A stretch of DNA of 64,000 nt, taken from NCBI GenBank assembly GCA_947561395.2, contig OX387185.1, positions 20,176,366 through 20,240,365 on the forward strand, in the 5' to 3' direction. Source of the DNA: Buxus sempervirens (lineage: Eukaryota; Streptophyta; Magnoliopsida; Buxales; Buxaceae). Each line of letters begins with the position of its first letter. Positions within the stretch are counted from its first letter, which is position 1. Position numbers and translations under genes: made by a program. Shown here piece after piece: positions 42,771 to 54,592 of this stretch. Below the pieces are notes generated by a model. It was not told the DNA's origin and searched no databases. It saw only the letters and a list, made by a program, of their open reading frames with translations.

Positions 42771-43198
42771 AAACCTTTGGGGCACTGAAGCCGCCGGTGA
42801 TTGAACCGTTTGGTGGATGAACGTCCTGGTATAGCCTTCCCCTTCGTGAGGCGCCGAAGTCAATGGTGATTAAACCAACGACTAGCTAAGGCACGCCTGG
42901 GAACTACTAGCCGAAACCTTTGGGGCACTAAAGCCGTCGGTGATTGAACCGTTTGGTGGATGAGCGTCCTGGTATAGCCTTCCCCTTCGTGAGGCGCCGA
43001 AGTCAATGGTGATTAAACCAACGACTAGCTAAGGCACGCCCGGGAACTACTAGCCGAAACTTGGCATCGACGCCACCAGTGAGTGAACTGGAGATTGGTT
43101 GAGGTACGCCTGGGTGCTGCTTTCCAGCCCACCCCCTGCGGAGACCCTGCATTGGTCCAACCCCGTGATTCTGAGCTCAAACAAAACCCCTATAAATT
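42771..43198 (+). repeat. A2 143-bp tandem repeats
   Basis: Units start AAACCTTTGGGGCACT at 42771 and 42914 (143 bp), with a partial degenerate third unit. Near-identical between the two, so recently duplicated. Counterpart of the 145-bp units in A1 (4250-4850). Confidence 0.88.
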
Positions 43199-43910
43199 CA
43201 AGGTTCTCTTCCCTTGTTGCCTGCGAGCGACTAAAATATATCAGTTTCTACAAAAAATAGGGTTCTCTCTTCCCAGTTACCTACGGGTAGCTAAAATAGA
43301 TTTGGTCACTAGGGTTCTCTTTCCCAGTCGCTTACGAGCAACTAAAACAGATCAGTTTTCAAAATTCATTTAGGGTTCTCTTTCCCAGTTACCTACGGGT
43401 AGCTAAAATAGATTCGGTCACTAGGGTTCTCTTTCCCAGTCGCTTCCAAGTGTCTAAAATAGATCAGCTTTCAGAAAAACAGGGTTCTCTCTCCCAGTTG
43501 CCTGCGGGTGACTAAAATAGATTCGTTCAATAGGGTTCTCTTCCCCGGTCGTCCTAGGACAGCCAAAATAGATCAGCTAATTCTCAGGGTTCTCTCTCCC
43601 AGTTGCCTGCGGGTGACTAAAATAGATTCCGTCACTAGGGTTCTCTTTCCCAGTCGCTTCCAAGCGTCTAAAATAGATCAGATTTCAGAAAAATAGGGTT
43701 CTCTCTCCCAGTTGCTTGCGGGTGACTAAAATAGATTCGTTCAATAGGGTTCTCTTTCCCGGTCGTCTTAGGACAGCCAAAATAGATCAGTCTTCAAATT
43801 CACTAAGGTTCTCTTCCCTTGTTACCTATGGGTAGCTAAAATAGATCAGTTGATTCAAAACCGGGTTCTCTTTCCTTGTTGCCTTAGGGTAGCTAAAATA
43901 GATCAGTTAG
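43199..43910 (+). repeat. A2 short tandem repeats before gag
   Basis: About 13 units of 45-60 bp. Each begins GGGTTCTCTTTCCCAGT, then a variable 15-base part (GCCTGCGGGTGA, CGCTTCCAAGCG or CGTCCTAGGACAG types) and TAAAATAGATC. Variable parts alternate in higher-order fashion and are themselves weakly palindromic. They lie between ORF1 and gag, as in A1. Confidence 0.88.
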
Positions 43911-44009
43911 TCAAATCATATCATAAAAAAAACGAATAAATGAATGAATAAATTCAATCAGATAAAATCGTGTAATCAATTTGTGTAAAATTGCACTAAT
44001 ACCTGCAAA
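43911..44009. other. A2 short gap before gag
   Basis: AT-rich leader immediately upstream of the gag ATG. No feature seen. Confidence 0.5.
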
Positions 44010-46620
44010 TTGCCCCATCAGGTACCAAAAATTGCTTTCAGAAGTCCGTACCTGTTAAGATCGAGGAGAAGGCTCGATATGGAACAGCAAGGAGAACAGA
44101 CGCCACCAGGGCAGCATCCGGCAGAGTCCAGTCATGCCCAAGTGGTCAATGAGATGCAGCAGAAAATGGATAGCATGAGCTCTATCATCCAGGAACTGAT
44201 GACAGAGCTGAGAGAATTGAGGCAAGGCCCGCCAGTGGTACCAGTCGCCCAGCAGCCGCAACCACAGTTCCCGCCCCAAGCAGAAGGGGCACCACCACCA
44301 CGTCTAGTAAACCCCCCTCCCCTAGCACCACCACCACCACCACCGGCAGCGCCATTCCACGTGGCACCACAGGATCAATTTTTACCTATCCATCTGGGAT
44401 AGGGTGATGAGGACTGGTACCGAACCCAGGAGGTGCAGTTTGAGGAGAAGCTGGTAGCAGTAAGGGAGGAGAACAGAACGGAAATGGCCGCCCTGAAGGA
44501 GCAGCTCAAGCAGCTCCAACCCAGCACCGTGCAAAGTGAGGCTACCCTGGAAAGCCTCTGTTTCTTTTCAGACATTCAACTCCCAGCTAAGTTCAAATGC
44601 CCTGAGTTGCACCAGTTCGACGGCACCGGGTGCCCCTTGAACCATCTGAGGTCCTATTCTGGCGACATGTGCCAGTATGCCAAGGAAGAGCGGATCATGG
44701 TGCAGTTCTTCCAAAAGTCATTAACTGGGGCCGCTTACTCCTGGTTTCTGAGTCTGGATAAGGCCAAGATCAAGACATGGAATGATTTGGCAGCAGTCTT
44801 TATCCAACAGTACCGCCTGAACAGTCAGATTGTGCAGACAAGGGCAGAATTGCAGAGGCTGGCTAAGAAGAGCCAGGAGTCAGTGAGAGAATACGCCAAG
44901 CGCTGGAAGGAACTGGCAGCACTGGTACAGCCGCCATTGTTGGAACAGGAGATGACGTCCCTGTTTATCGCCTCATTAGGTCAACCTTTCTTCACTTTGC
45001 TACTGGGGCAAATTACATCAAATTTCAACGACCTGATCTTGACTGCGGATCGGATTGAAGACGCAGTGAGGGCTGGAAAGATAGATGGCAGTGGGCAGAG
45101 TGCTGCACCAAGGAGGCCGGTAACAGGGCAAGCCAGCAAAAACCAAGGGCAGGAGCCCAGAAGGTTAGAACAACAAGTGGTGAACTATGTATACCCCGCG
45201 CAACCTTATCACTTCTCCCAAGGACCAGAGGCAGTGGCACCTCAAGGGACCGGGTAGACAGCTTACCAAGGGGTAAGGAAGACGAAAGAAGAATTTGAAG
45301 CTCGGTTAAAGCGGGTTTTCACTCCCCTACCCTATTCACCAGCAGAATTGCTACCCACTCTGCTGAAGAAAGGGTACCTGCAAACCAAAGCCCCGAATCC
45401 CCGACTAGTCAATGCCAGGAGCTACAACGCTGCAGAGTGGTGTGAGTACCACTCTGGAGCCCCAGGACACCATACCAACCGGTGTTGGGATTTGAGGCAC
45501 GACATCCAAGACCTGATCGACAGTAAGCGCATCACTGTAGACCCACCAGCACCACCCGCCCAGACTCCTGCAGCCGGTGTGACTACCAATCCTCTCCCAG
45601 ATCACTCAAAGGCCTCCACCAGTAGGACAGCGAATCAAGTGAGCAGTGATCAGGGCACCGGGCGGCTCGACCCTTCGGTACTCATTGGCCGACCAGGGCA
45701 GACAGTGAAGGTGCAGCTTCAAGCAGAAGCCCCCCCGACAGCAATTATAGTTGAGGAGGATACAGACGCCTACGTCTGTGCTATAGAGGATGAACCGCAG
45801 AGCAGTGAGGAAGTCACGGGGCCATGGAACCCCGTATAGTGCGGATGGATCAGTGACTCCCCATCCCCTCCACGTAGAGAAGGAATCGGCAGTTCCGAAG
45901 GACCCTGGTTCCGAAATGGGCCACAGGACACAGACGCGTCGGTGGGCAGTTCAAGGGTACCCCCGCAGATGTCTACCGGATGGCCACCTGAGTATGTGTC
46001 TGCGACATCAGAGCCGGACCTGCAATCCCTCACCGATCCCCTATCAGCGGAACCGAGTTCTGACTCTTCCTCCCACGGCACATCCGAATGGTTCGTCCCC
46101 CCTCATGCCACGGAAGAAGAGAAACCACCATCCACTCCTGAACTCGCAACCCTGCTTGATCCATATGAGAGTTTGGACGAGTCCCCTGATACGGACTTAG
46201 AAGACACATCAGCAGAAGAAAGCAGGACAGTGAACGTTATCGAAGGAGATGGCAGTGACTTCCCTACTGATCTCCCTCTGGTGCATTTCCACCCACACAC
46301 AGATCAAGAGTTTTTCTACCCCACCCCTCTCGCCAACCCCTCCGCCCTCAACATCCATGACATCATGGACGTGCCTCCACAAGACCCTGTCTCCCTTTCA
46401 TTGGAACCACCCACCCTCAACCTTTCACAACTCAACCTGGAACCACCCTCGTACAACATGGTATCCCCACCTTACCCCACCCCATCTTTCTACCATCAAG
46501 CCACCACCACCACCATTGAAGCAGAAATCGATCGGATCACCCGATCCGGTCGATACATAAACACTGACCCCCACCCGCACCAGAGGAGGGAGCAGAAGCA
46601 GAAGCGAAAAGGAAAGAAAA
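44010..46620 (+). pseudogene. A2 gag, with three amber stops
   Basis: One frame carries the N-terminal SPYLLRSRRRLD, a Pro-rich tract, the gag capsid-like domain (44587-45085: KFKCPELHQFDGTGCP..GAAYSWF..YRLNSQIVQ..YAKRWKEL), and a Cys/His zinc-knuckle-like motif CEYHSGAPGHHTNRCW (near 45445). A long acidic/Pro-rich tail leads to ITRSGRYI. The frame is interrupted only by TAG codons at 44400, 45255 and 45837; A1 has CAG at the first. Near 46600, in a purine run, the frame shifts into the protease frame. Gag forms the particle shell in active relatives; this copy could not make a full product without readthrough. Confidence 0.88.
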
Positions 46621-47611
46621 AGGGAAGGACGTGGTTACAGAATTGCCACCGACCCTCAAGAGAAAGGGAAGGGCCACAGAAGAGGAGGTCACAGATTTGC
46701 ACCACAGCATCTACACTCCCGAATACGATCTCCTCCAGCAGTTGAACAAAGTACCCGCCCAGATTTCCATAATGAGACTTCTGATTGATTCAGAAAAGCA
46801 CAGGGCAGTGTTAATGAAGGTCCTGGGAGACACACACATACCAGCAAGCATTGATCCCGAGCAGCTGGGGGCAGTGGTGTCAATGATCATGGCACCCCAG
46901 GCCATCTCCTTCTCTGCAGCAGATCTGCCACCTGAGGGTTGCGACCATACTGAGCCGCTTTACATCACAGTGAAGTGCGTCGATCTCATCGTGAAACGTG
47001 CCATGATTGACAGCGGGTCAGCATTGAACATATGTCCGATGAGGACATTCCATAGCTTACAGTTGAGCCCTACCATGATCAAGCCAAGTGGGCACAATGT
47101 CAGAGGCTTTGACAACGCCCGAAGGGACTCACTGGGGGAGGTCACTTTGGTGATCATGATTGCAGATAGGCACTTTACCATGGAGTTCGAACTCATGGAT
47201 ATCAACGCCTCATTTAACTTGCTGATTGGGAGGCCGTGGCTGCATCAGGCAGGAGCAGTATCTTCCACACTGCACAGAATGGTCCGGTTCGTGTCAGGCA
47301 ACGAACTCATAACAGTACATGCTGAGGATCATCGAGAGTTCGAAAGGGTCGGAGTACCCTATGTGGATTATGAGTTGCCCACCGCACTCAATTTCCAAGT
47401 AGTGGAGATGGTGCAGGTGAATCGTATCCCAGAATCTGAAAGGGGGCAACGACTCTTGAAAAGGAGGAGAAAATACATGTTCAGTGCTGCTGACTGCGCA
47501 GACTGGGGTCTCAGAGCTGGTGATGGATTGGGCAAGTATAAGCAGGGAATTAAGGCAGCCATCCAACCTTATGAGCAGACTACCGGGTTTGGACTGGGGT
47601 TCAGGCCATAG
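46621..47611 (+). pseudogene. A2 protease with G-patch-like tail
   Basis: The frame contains LLQQLNKVPAQISIMRLLIDSEKHRAVL, then the retropepsin region with AMIDSGSALNICP (catalytic Asp-Ser-Gly, near 47005) and FNLLIGRPWLHQAG. After the protease comes a glycine-rich stretch (WGLRAGDGLGKYKQG.., TGFGLGFRP) that looks like a G-patch. The ORF closes at TAG 47609, where CAG is likely ancestral since the following residues continue in frame. It lies one frame away from gag because of an indel near 46600. In active relatives it cleaves the polyprotein. Confidence 0.85.
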
Positions 47612-48721
47612 TCGGAAGACTACTCCCGACTTCTTGGGAACCGTATCGAAAGGAAAAGGGCAAGAACTGAAGGAAGAGACCCCCACTGGCCCATCTGTGT
47701 GCACGAGAACTTGTACCACCGCTTCACTAACATGGAGCGTGAAGCGGCCCAGGCTATCAAGAACATAGTCCCCCAAGGGTGGGGAGATGAGTTTCTGGAT
47801 GCCCCTACCATGGAAGAAGACTACCTGCAAGGATTGGCCCAAATGCTCTGGGAGGAGCCACCATCTATGGACATGATTGGAGATGCTGTAGAGGTAGACC
47901 CGTTGGCTCCTGAGGGGTCGCCAGATGGCCTGCCAGCATTGGTCGCCCTTGACTCAGTCGACGAAGTCACCATGGCCTTCGCCCCACCAAATGATCAGTT
48001 CATCCCTGATGGGATCCCGATCAACTCTACAAGTGTGATGGAAGTGCCACCACCTGCTCCCGTTGAAGAATCCAAAGAAGAAGGTCCAATCATGTATTTC
48101 TGCATGATGGAAGGGCGGGACAGCTCAAGAGCACCAACCCGCAGGCCAAGGTCGCCTCCTCCACGCCCCTATATTCCGCACCCTGGAACTCGCGATGGTT
48201 TGAACCGCATGTTCCGTAGCATGCCCCAGGTGCTAGGGCCGGTACCGGAAGAAGTGTACCATGCAGCTTACGGCAAATGGGCACCACCAGCTTACTCTTC
48301 TACAATGCCTGGGATACTAACTGGGATACCCATAACGTTTGCACCCCCCAGAGCTGACCCAGCCAATGAAGTCACCATCGCGTATGCGCCACCCGAGGAC
48401 GAGATACCGTGGGCCATCCCCATCAGTGGAGCATGGATAGGGATATCATCAGAATCTGGTCCCCAATCAGAGAGAAGCCAGAACAAGCTAGTGGGAGGCG
48501 CAGCACAAGATCCGATCTGCATATCTTCTGACGACAGGGCCAACGTGGTACTGGCTGCAGAACCAGAAACGGCAGTCATCACCAGCAAGAAAGACCAGGC
48601 ACCACTCAGGAATTGGAGCGCCACACCTTGTGCCATCAGCAAAGCTGCCATCCCAAAGGGGGTTTCTATCACCTCTGAAGTTTCTATTGTAGCTACTGCT
48701 GAAGTTTTTAATGAATACTGA
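47612..48721 (+). CDS. A2 protease-RT linker ORF (unknown)
   Basis: Open from 47612, in the same frame as the protease; the first ATG is at 47699. It ends at TGA 48719-48721. The product is acidic and Pro-rich with two similar segments, EVTMAFAPPNDQFIPDGIPI and EVTIAYAPPEDEIPWAIPI, and a related PITFAPP between them. No known domain is recognised. In Ogre/Tat elements the protease-RT boundary is often bridged by splicing. The stop here followed by a new frame at 48736 fits that, but no splice pair can be assigned with confidence. It is probably part of the polyprotein and not a separate gene. Confidence 0.55.
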   Translation, partial: SEDYSRLLGNRIERKRARTEGRDPHWPICVHENLYHRFTNMEREAAQAIKNIVPQGWGDEFLDAPTMEEDYLQGLAQMLWEEPPSMDMIGDAVEVDPLAPEGSPDGLPALVALDSVDEVTMAFAPPNDQFIPDGIPINSTSVMEVPPPAPVEESKEEGPIMYFCMMEGRDSSRAPTRRPRSPPPRPYIPHPGTRDGLNRMFRSMPQVLGPVPEEVYHAAYGKWAPPAYSSTMPGILTGIPITFAPPRADPANEVTIAYAPPEDEIPWAIPISGAWIGISSESGPQSERSQNKLVGGAAQDPICISSDDRANVVLAAEPETAVITSKKDQAPLRNWSATPCAISKAAIPKGVSITSEVSIVATAEVFNEY

Positions 48722-48735
48722 ATGCTTCCTACTAC

Positions 48736-51700
48736 TTGCATCTATTTAAAAATGAAGATACCAAAAATAAGCAACTTGAACATCGCAATCTTAGTATCAA
48801 TCCCGACGCACACCTGGAAGATCTGGGGCACGGGATAGGTAATGAGATTGCCATAATTAAACAAAAAGAACAAAAAGAAATTGAAAAGCCAGTACGGATG
48901 GCAAAGACAAATGAAATGCTTGAGCCAGTGTCCAATCCTGAAAACGAGCAAGAACTCGACAGGTCAGATTGCGGCATTTGCCCATCGCAGCAAGAAGATT
49001 CAGACATCGTCCCCTGTAAGTCTTTCGAGCATGAGGACGACAATGAATCATGGGGGATCCCGCTTGAATTCCAACTTGCACTGGAAAGGCATGAAAAGGG
49101 TCCCCAGGCTAACATTGAGGAAACAGAGTCAATTGACATAGGGGAAGTGGCACAACCAAGGATTCTCCAAATTGGTAAAAAGCTGTCACCATTATTGAGA
49201 AAACAGATGTTTGATTTTCTTAAATCTTATTCTGACGTGTTTGCATGGTCATACGAGGATATGCCTGGGTTAGACACGGACTTGGTTGTGCATCGGTTGC
49301 CTACAAAGTCTGAAGCCGTACCTGTGAAACAGAAGCTCAGGCGCACAAAGCCGGAATGGGCCCTGAAGATCAAAGAAGAGGTCACCAAGCAGTTGGACAC
49401 CGGGTTCCTGCAAGTAACTCACTATCCAGAGTGGTTGGCCAACATCGTGCCAGTTCCCAAGAAAGACGGGAAAGTTAGGATGTGTGTTGACTACAGAGAT
49501 CTGAATAGAGCAAGTCCGAAGGACAACTTCCCATTGCCACATATTGATGTACTGGTAGACAATACAGCAACGCATTCGATGTTCTCTTTCATGGACGGCT
49601 TCTCTGGTTACAACCAGATAAGGATGGCACCTGAGGATATGGAGAAGACATCCTTCATCACGCACTGGGGCACTTACTGCTACCGCGTGATGCCGTTTGG
49701 ACTAAAAAATGCGGGTGCTACATATCAGCGTGCGATGACTCTGTTATTCCATGACATGATACACAGGGAAATGGAAGTATATGTGGACGACATGATCGCA
49801 AAGTCTAAGGAAGAAGAAGACCACTTGGTAAACCTTGGAAAGATGTTCGACAGACTCAGAGAGCACAAGCTCCGACTCAACCCAAACAAGTGCGTATTTG
49901 GAGTTACTTCAGGAAAGTTGCTCGGATTCATAGTGGGCAAACGGGGCATAGAGGTCGATCCCGTCAAAGCAAAGGCAATTCTGGAAATGCCTCCTCCGTC
50001 GACAGAAAAGGAAGTGAGAGGATTCCTGGGCAGATTGCAGTATATCAGTAGGTTCATCGCGCAGATGACCCCTGTGTGTGAGCCTATATTCAAGCTGCTA
50101 AAGAAAGACAACCCTGTGGTTTGGAATGATGACTTTCAGGTAGCATTCGATAAGCTCAAGGCCTATCTGATGAGTCCGCCGACATTGGTCCCGCCTGTCC
50201 CGGGACGACCCTTGATTATGTACCTGACAGTCTCCGAGACGGCTGTAGGATGTGTGTTGGGGCAACACGATAAGAAAGGGAGGAAAGAACAAGCAATCTA
50301 TTACTTGAGCAAGAAATTTACCAACATCGAAGTCAGATACACAGTGCTTGAAAAGACGTGTTGCGCACTGGTCTGGGCAGCTCAGAAGCTCCGACACTAT
50401 TTGCTTAGTCACACAGTCTTACTAATCTCCAATCTGGATCCATTGAAGTACATCTTTGAGAAGCCGATCTCCACTGGTAGGGTTGCCAGGTGGCAAGTCC
50501 TTTTATCTGAGTATGACATTGTCTACACAACTAGGAAGGCAATAAAAGGGCAAAGCTGTGGCGGATCACTTGGCAGAACATCCACTACCTGACTACCAAC
50601 CACTTCTGACTCACTTACCGGACGAAGATGTGATGTGTACAGAGTCTGCAGATGATACAGAAGAAACCAAGTGGCAAATGTTCTTTGACGGGGTAGTGAA
50701 TGTAAATGGAAAAGGGATCAGAGCAGTGCTAATCTCCCCAGACGGTGTCCATCACCCGATAACAGCAAAACTTCTGTTTGATTGCACTAGCAACATGGCC
50801 GAATATGAAGCATGTGTGTTAGGCTTGCGAGCAGTAATCGAGATGCATATACAAGAGCTAAAAGTATTTGGCGATTCAAGTCTTATCATCTATCAAGTGA
50901 TGGGAGACTGGAAGACCAGGGATGTGAAATTAGTGCCATACCAAGAGCTGGTCAAGGAATTGGAAGAGGAATTTGAGAGCGTGACATTCGACTACATGCC
51001 ACGAGACGGGAACCGATTTTCAGATGCACTAGCTACACTGGCATCAATGGCCACCATCACGAATGATGCTTGGGTGCAACCACTGGAAATAGAAATTCGG
51101 CATCACCCTGTTTACTGCTTCAGTATTGAGAAAAGCACACCCGAGGAGAAGCCTTGGTACGCAGACATTGAGAGATACATAAGAAACAGAATTCTGCCAG
51201 AAGGTGCCTCAGCTGCAGAGAAGCGAACTATACAGAGGTTGGCAGGGCACTACTTCTATAGTGGGGGCAGACTATACAAGAAGTCATACAACGATTCCCT
51301 ACTGCTATGTGTCAGAGAAGCCGAGATGCAGAAGTTGATTGAGGAAGTCCATGGAGGATTGTGCGGCGCGCATATGAATGGGCATATGCTAGCAAGGAAT
51401 ATTCTAAGGATGGGCTATTACTGGATGACCATGGAGGCAGACTGCTACGCTCATGTCAGAAAATGCTAGTTATGCCAGATTTATGCCGACAACATCCATG
51501 CGCTGCCGAATACGTTGTACTCCATGACATCACGTTGGCCGTTCGCCATCTGGGGAATCGACATGATAGGCCAGGTTCATCCAATGGCTTCAAACGGGCA
51601 TCGGTTCATCTTTGTTGGCAATTGACTATTTTACCAAGTGGGTAGAGGCCATGTCCTTCACGGATGTAAAGAAATCTCATGCGCTCAAGTTTATCAGAAA

Positions 51701-52403
51701 CAATATAGTCTGTCGCTACAGAGTTCCAGAGGCGATCATCACTGATAATGCAAAGAATCTGAATAATAAGGACATGGAAAAGATGTGTGAAGATCTGAAG
51801 ATCAGGCATCTAAACTCCACGGCATACCGGCCCAAGATGAATGGAGCAGTAGAGGCTGCCAACAAGAATCTGAAGAAGATACTTGAGAAAATGGTAGTCA
51901 CTTACAGAGACTGGCATGAGAAGCTGCCCTATGCACTGCACGCCTATCGGACGTCGATTAGGACATCGACCGGGGCAACCCCGTTCTCCCTGGTATATGG
52001 AATGGAAGCAGTCCTCCCAGTGGAAGCACAGATCCCGTCGCTCAGAATCCTAAAGGAAGCAGAGATCAGCGACGTCGAATGGGAAGAATCCAGATTTGAC
52101 CAGTTACAATTATTAGATGGAAAGAGGATCAAGGCTTTGTGCCATGGCCAGCTCTATCAACAGAGAGTGGCACGAGCCTACAACAAGAAAGTGAAGCCAC
52201 GGCAATTCAAGGTGGGAGACCTGGTACTGAAAAGAATTTTTCCTCATCAAGAAGACAACAGGGGGAAATTCAAGCCAAACTACGAAGGGCCATTCGTAGT
52301 CCATAAGGTTCTATCCAGAGGAGCACTCATCCTACAGGAAATGGACGGGGCAATTTTTTCGGAGCCGATAAATGCAGACGCCGTCAAACTGTACTACGCC
52401 TAA
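48736..52403 (+). pseudogene. A2 pol (RT, two RNase H, integrase), two frameshifts and an amber
   Basis: Order: FAWSYEDMPGLDTDLVVH (near 49240), RT from VPVPKKDGKVRMCVDYRDLN with catalytic YVDD at 49777, first RNase H (50200-50550, YLTVSETAVGCVLGQ), archaeal-type RNase H (50660-51050: FFDG, AEYEA, GDSSLI, FSDALATLASM), integrase HHCC (51350-51480), catalytic residues in WGIDMIG, IITDNAKN and GAVEAANKNLKK, and C-terminal GDLVLKRIF..NYEGPFVV. Extra single bases near 50553 (KGQ/AVADHL) and near 51615 (RFI/AIDYFTKW) shift the frame, and TAG at 51467 interrupts the zinc motif. Dual RNase H places it in the Tat lineage. It is better preserved than B2 pol but not functional as read. Confidence 0.9.
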
Positions 52404-54579
52404 GATCATTCTGATTGGAAAATGAAGAGAGGCCATCCTTGACTCTCCTTTAGACTGTGAATCCTCCAAATACTTTAAAATTCTCCCCTAGTTAAACAAT
52501 TTTGAGCCTTAAAATTCTTTCAACCCATTGCAAGCGTCCTACACGTCAAACGGGGCATTCTTGGCAAAGCAAAAAGAAACCGGGCATTCTGGCCCAGAAA
52601 AACCTCAAAAAGAAGAGAAATTGCAATAGAAAAAGGAAAAAAAGAAAGAAACACAAAAAATGGGGAAATGTTTACCCAACAAAAATACAGAGATACAAAT
52701 AAGCCAGGATGTAAGTCCCACCAACAATAAAAGTAGCACACTTTGCAAACCCAAAAATTAAAGCTTTTTGAGCCGCTTATCCTTTCTTTCATAACCAAGA
52801 CCAAGCCTACGTTTCGTCCTATCTCTAAGACCTCTCGGATCCCGAAAAGAATGGTCAGGGCAAACAGTTAAGTCGGCGTTCATCAGCGATGACGGAATTC
52901 AGAGCTTCCTAGAAAGGCTAGACACAGTGAAAACCCGAAAAAATGGCGTTGTGTGGTTGGTCCTAAAATAAAAAAAATAAAAAAAAAAAGAGAGCGGAGA
53001 ACTGGTCACATCGGGATTGAGCAGAGCAAGACACAGAAGAGAGCAGTGACAGTGGCAGACGGTAAACAGAGAAAAATGCACAGAGTTGAGAGGTTCAGAC
53101 CGGCAGGCTACGCCTGAGTTAAAGACTTCACAGTGGCCCGTGATGACAATGATATAGAAAATACCAAACACTCCAAGTCCCGTCTGGCCTTGGAAAAATT
53201 CTTTGATATTGCAAGCACAGGCACACACTGACACACCTGTTTTCTCTATAATTGTCCTGCTTAACTGTTTTGAGCTCCACATTGGGCTACTAACCTGAGT
53301 TGATAAATCTTTTAACCTTGGCTGAGGCCGCCTCTAGCTGCAATGGGCAAAACGCTCAGAGCAAGAAGAAAATAAGAATGCTTTGCGTTTATCCCCAGCA
53401 AGTACAAGACTGACCTTTTGTTCCTTCCCCGACTTCACAGGTACAGCAAGAATGGGATAACAGGACATCTTCTCCAAAATCCCCAGTGGAGTTCCTTCAG
53501 TAAACGGAGGATAATATCCTCCAAAATCCCCAGGAGAAGGCCTTCAACAAGCAAGGGACAACACCCTTACATCCCCAGTACAGTCCTCTCGAAAAATTAG
53601 AAAGTAGTACCTGATGATGTAGACTTCTCAAGCCTCGCCCAGTCTGAAGAGGCCAGCTTTGCAAAGAAAAGCGGAAAGAAGATAAACAAGCTCGCATCAA
53701 TCCCTGGTGGAGTCTCTCGCATTCAACAAGGGTGCAGACGAACATGAAGAGTTCGCACCCAAGCGAGAAAAGAAGATGGCGGCGTGAGGTACCCCGTTTA
53801 TCCCCAGCAAAGCACCATTTCCAAGGGAATTCCCACGCTTGTCAGAAAGGCCCAACCAGAGGGAATGGGCAATGAGGAAGGGATCCTGACTAATCCCCAG
53901 TATGAGACCTCGGCCTCGTAAAGCTAACCAGAAGGTGCGCTGCAGAAGAAAGAAGCAGCAAGGCATAAAGCAAAGGAAACATAAAGGAAGATATCATCGG
54001 GCAAGATGGCCCCTTTTTGTAATTTTTGATTCCACACTTTCGTAAATAGAGTAGAGCAGGTGTGTGAGCTCCCTTGAGGCACTGGACAGCACTGGAAGCA
54101 CCTCCTCACCAACAGCAGCTCCTCCTCCACTCTTCCTTCCTCCTCTCTGCATTTGGTCCACATCCTAACTCAACCCTTGGCCATCAAATCTTAAAAAAAA
54201 AAAAAAAAACAACAAGCTTCAAGTAAAAGACACAAGATGGATCAGAAATCTGAAAACACCTAAAAGCTTTAATGGAACAAACAAGAAGAAAAGAATATTG
54301 TCAAGTGTCTGGCATCAACGTCGAAACAGGTTGGCGAGCTCAAGTCCAATCTAATCTCTTTCGAACTTAAATCAAATGCTGAAGAGTTGCCCTACAAAAA
54401 CCCGAAAGCAAAGGGTAAGGAAACTCTGAAGCTAGGGAGTGATGCCACACGATTTGGCCGCTCCCCTCTCAAAGCAAAATTTTCAAAGGACTAAGCTCGT
54501 CGACCATGTCGACAGAAATGCCAAGCGCAAAAACGAGATTCTTTTTCTCTTTGCCGTTCATCCGCAAGGTGACTCCGGC
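52404..54579 (+). other. A2 3' non-coding region
   Basis: 2.2 kb without a supported ORF. It contains a segment (about 52770-52900) conserved in reverse with the same post-pol position in B2, an A-rich tract near 52970-52990, a cluster of ATCCCCAG words (53392-53900) and an A-run at 54192-54209. In B2 the corresponding region carries two opposite-strand genes; here none is recognisable. Confidence 0.7.
53391..53900 (+). repeat. ATCCCCAG-containing degenerate repeats
   Basis: TCCCCAG or TCCCTGG words at 53392, 53480, 53526, 53572, 53701, 53801 and 53894 in loosely repeated context (AGAAG.., CAACAAG..). The unit at 53480 reads TCCCCAGTGGAGT, which is the complement of the A1 primer-site core. 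Confidence 0.6.
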
Positions 54580-54592
54580 AAAGAGGGGTAGC
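54580..54592 (+). promoter_or_regulatory. A2 polypurine tract
   Basis: AAAGAGGGGTAGC immediately before the 3' LTR start, closely similar to the B1 and B2 tracts. Confidence 0.85.
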
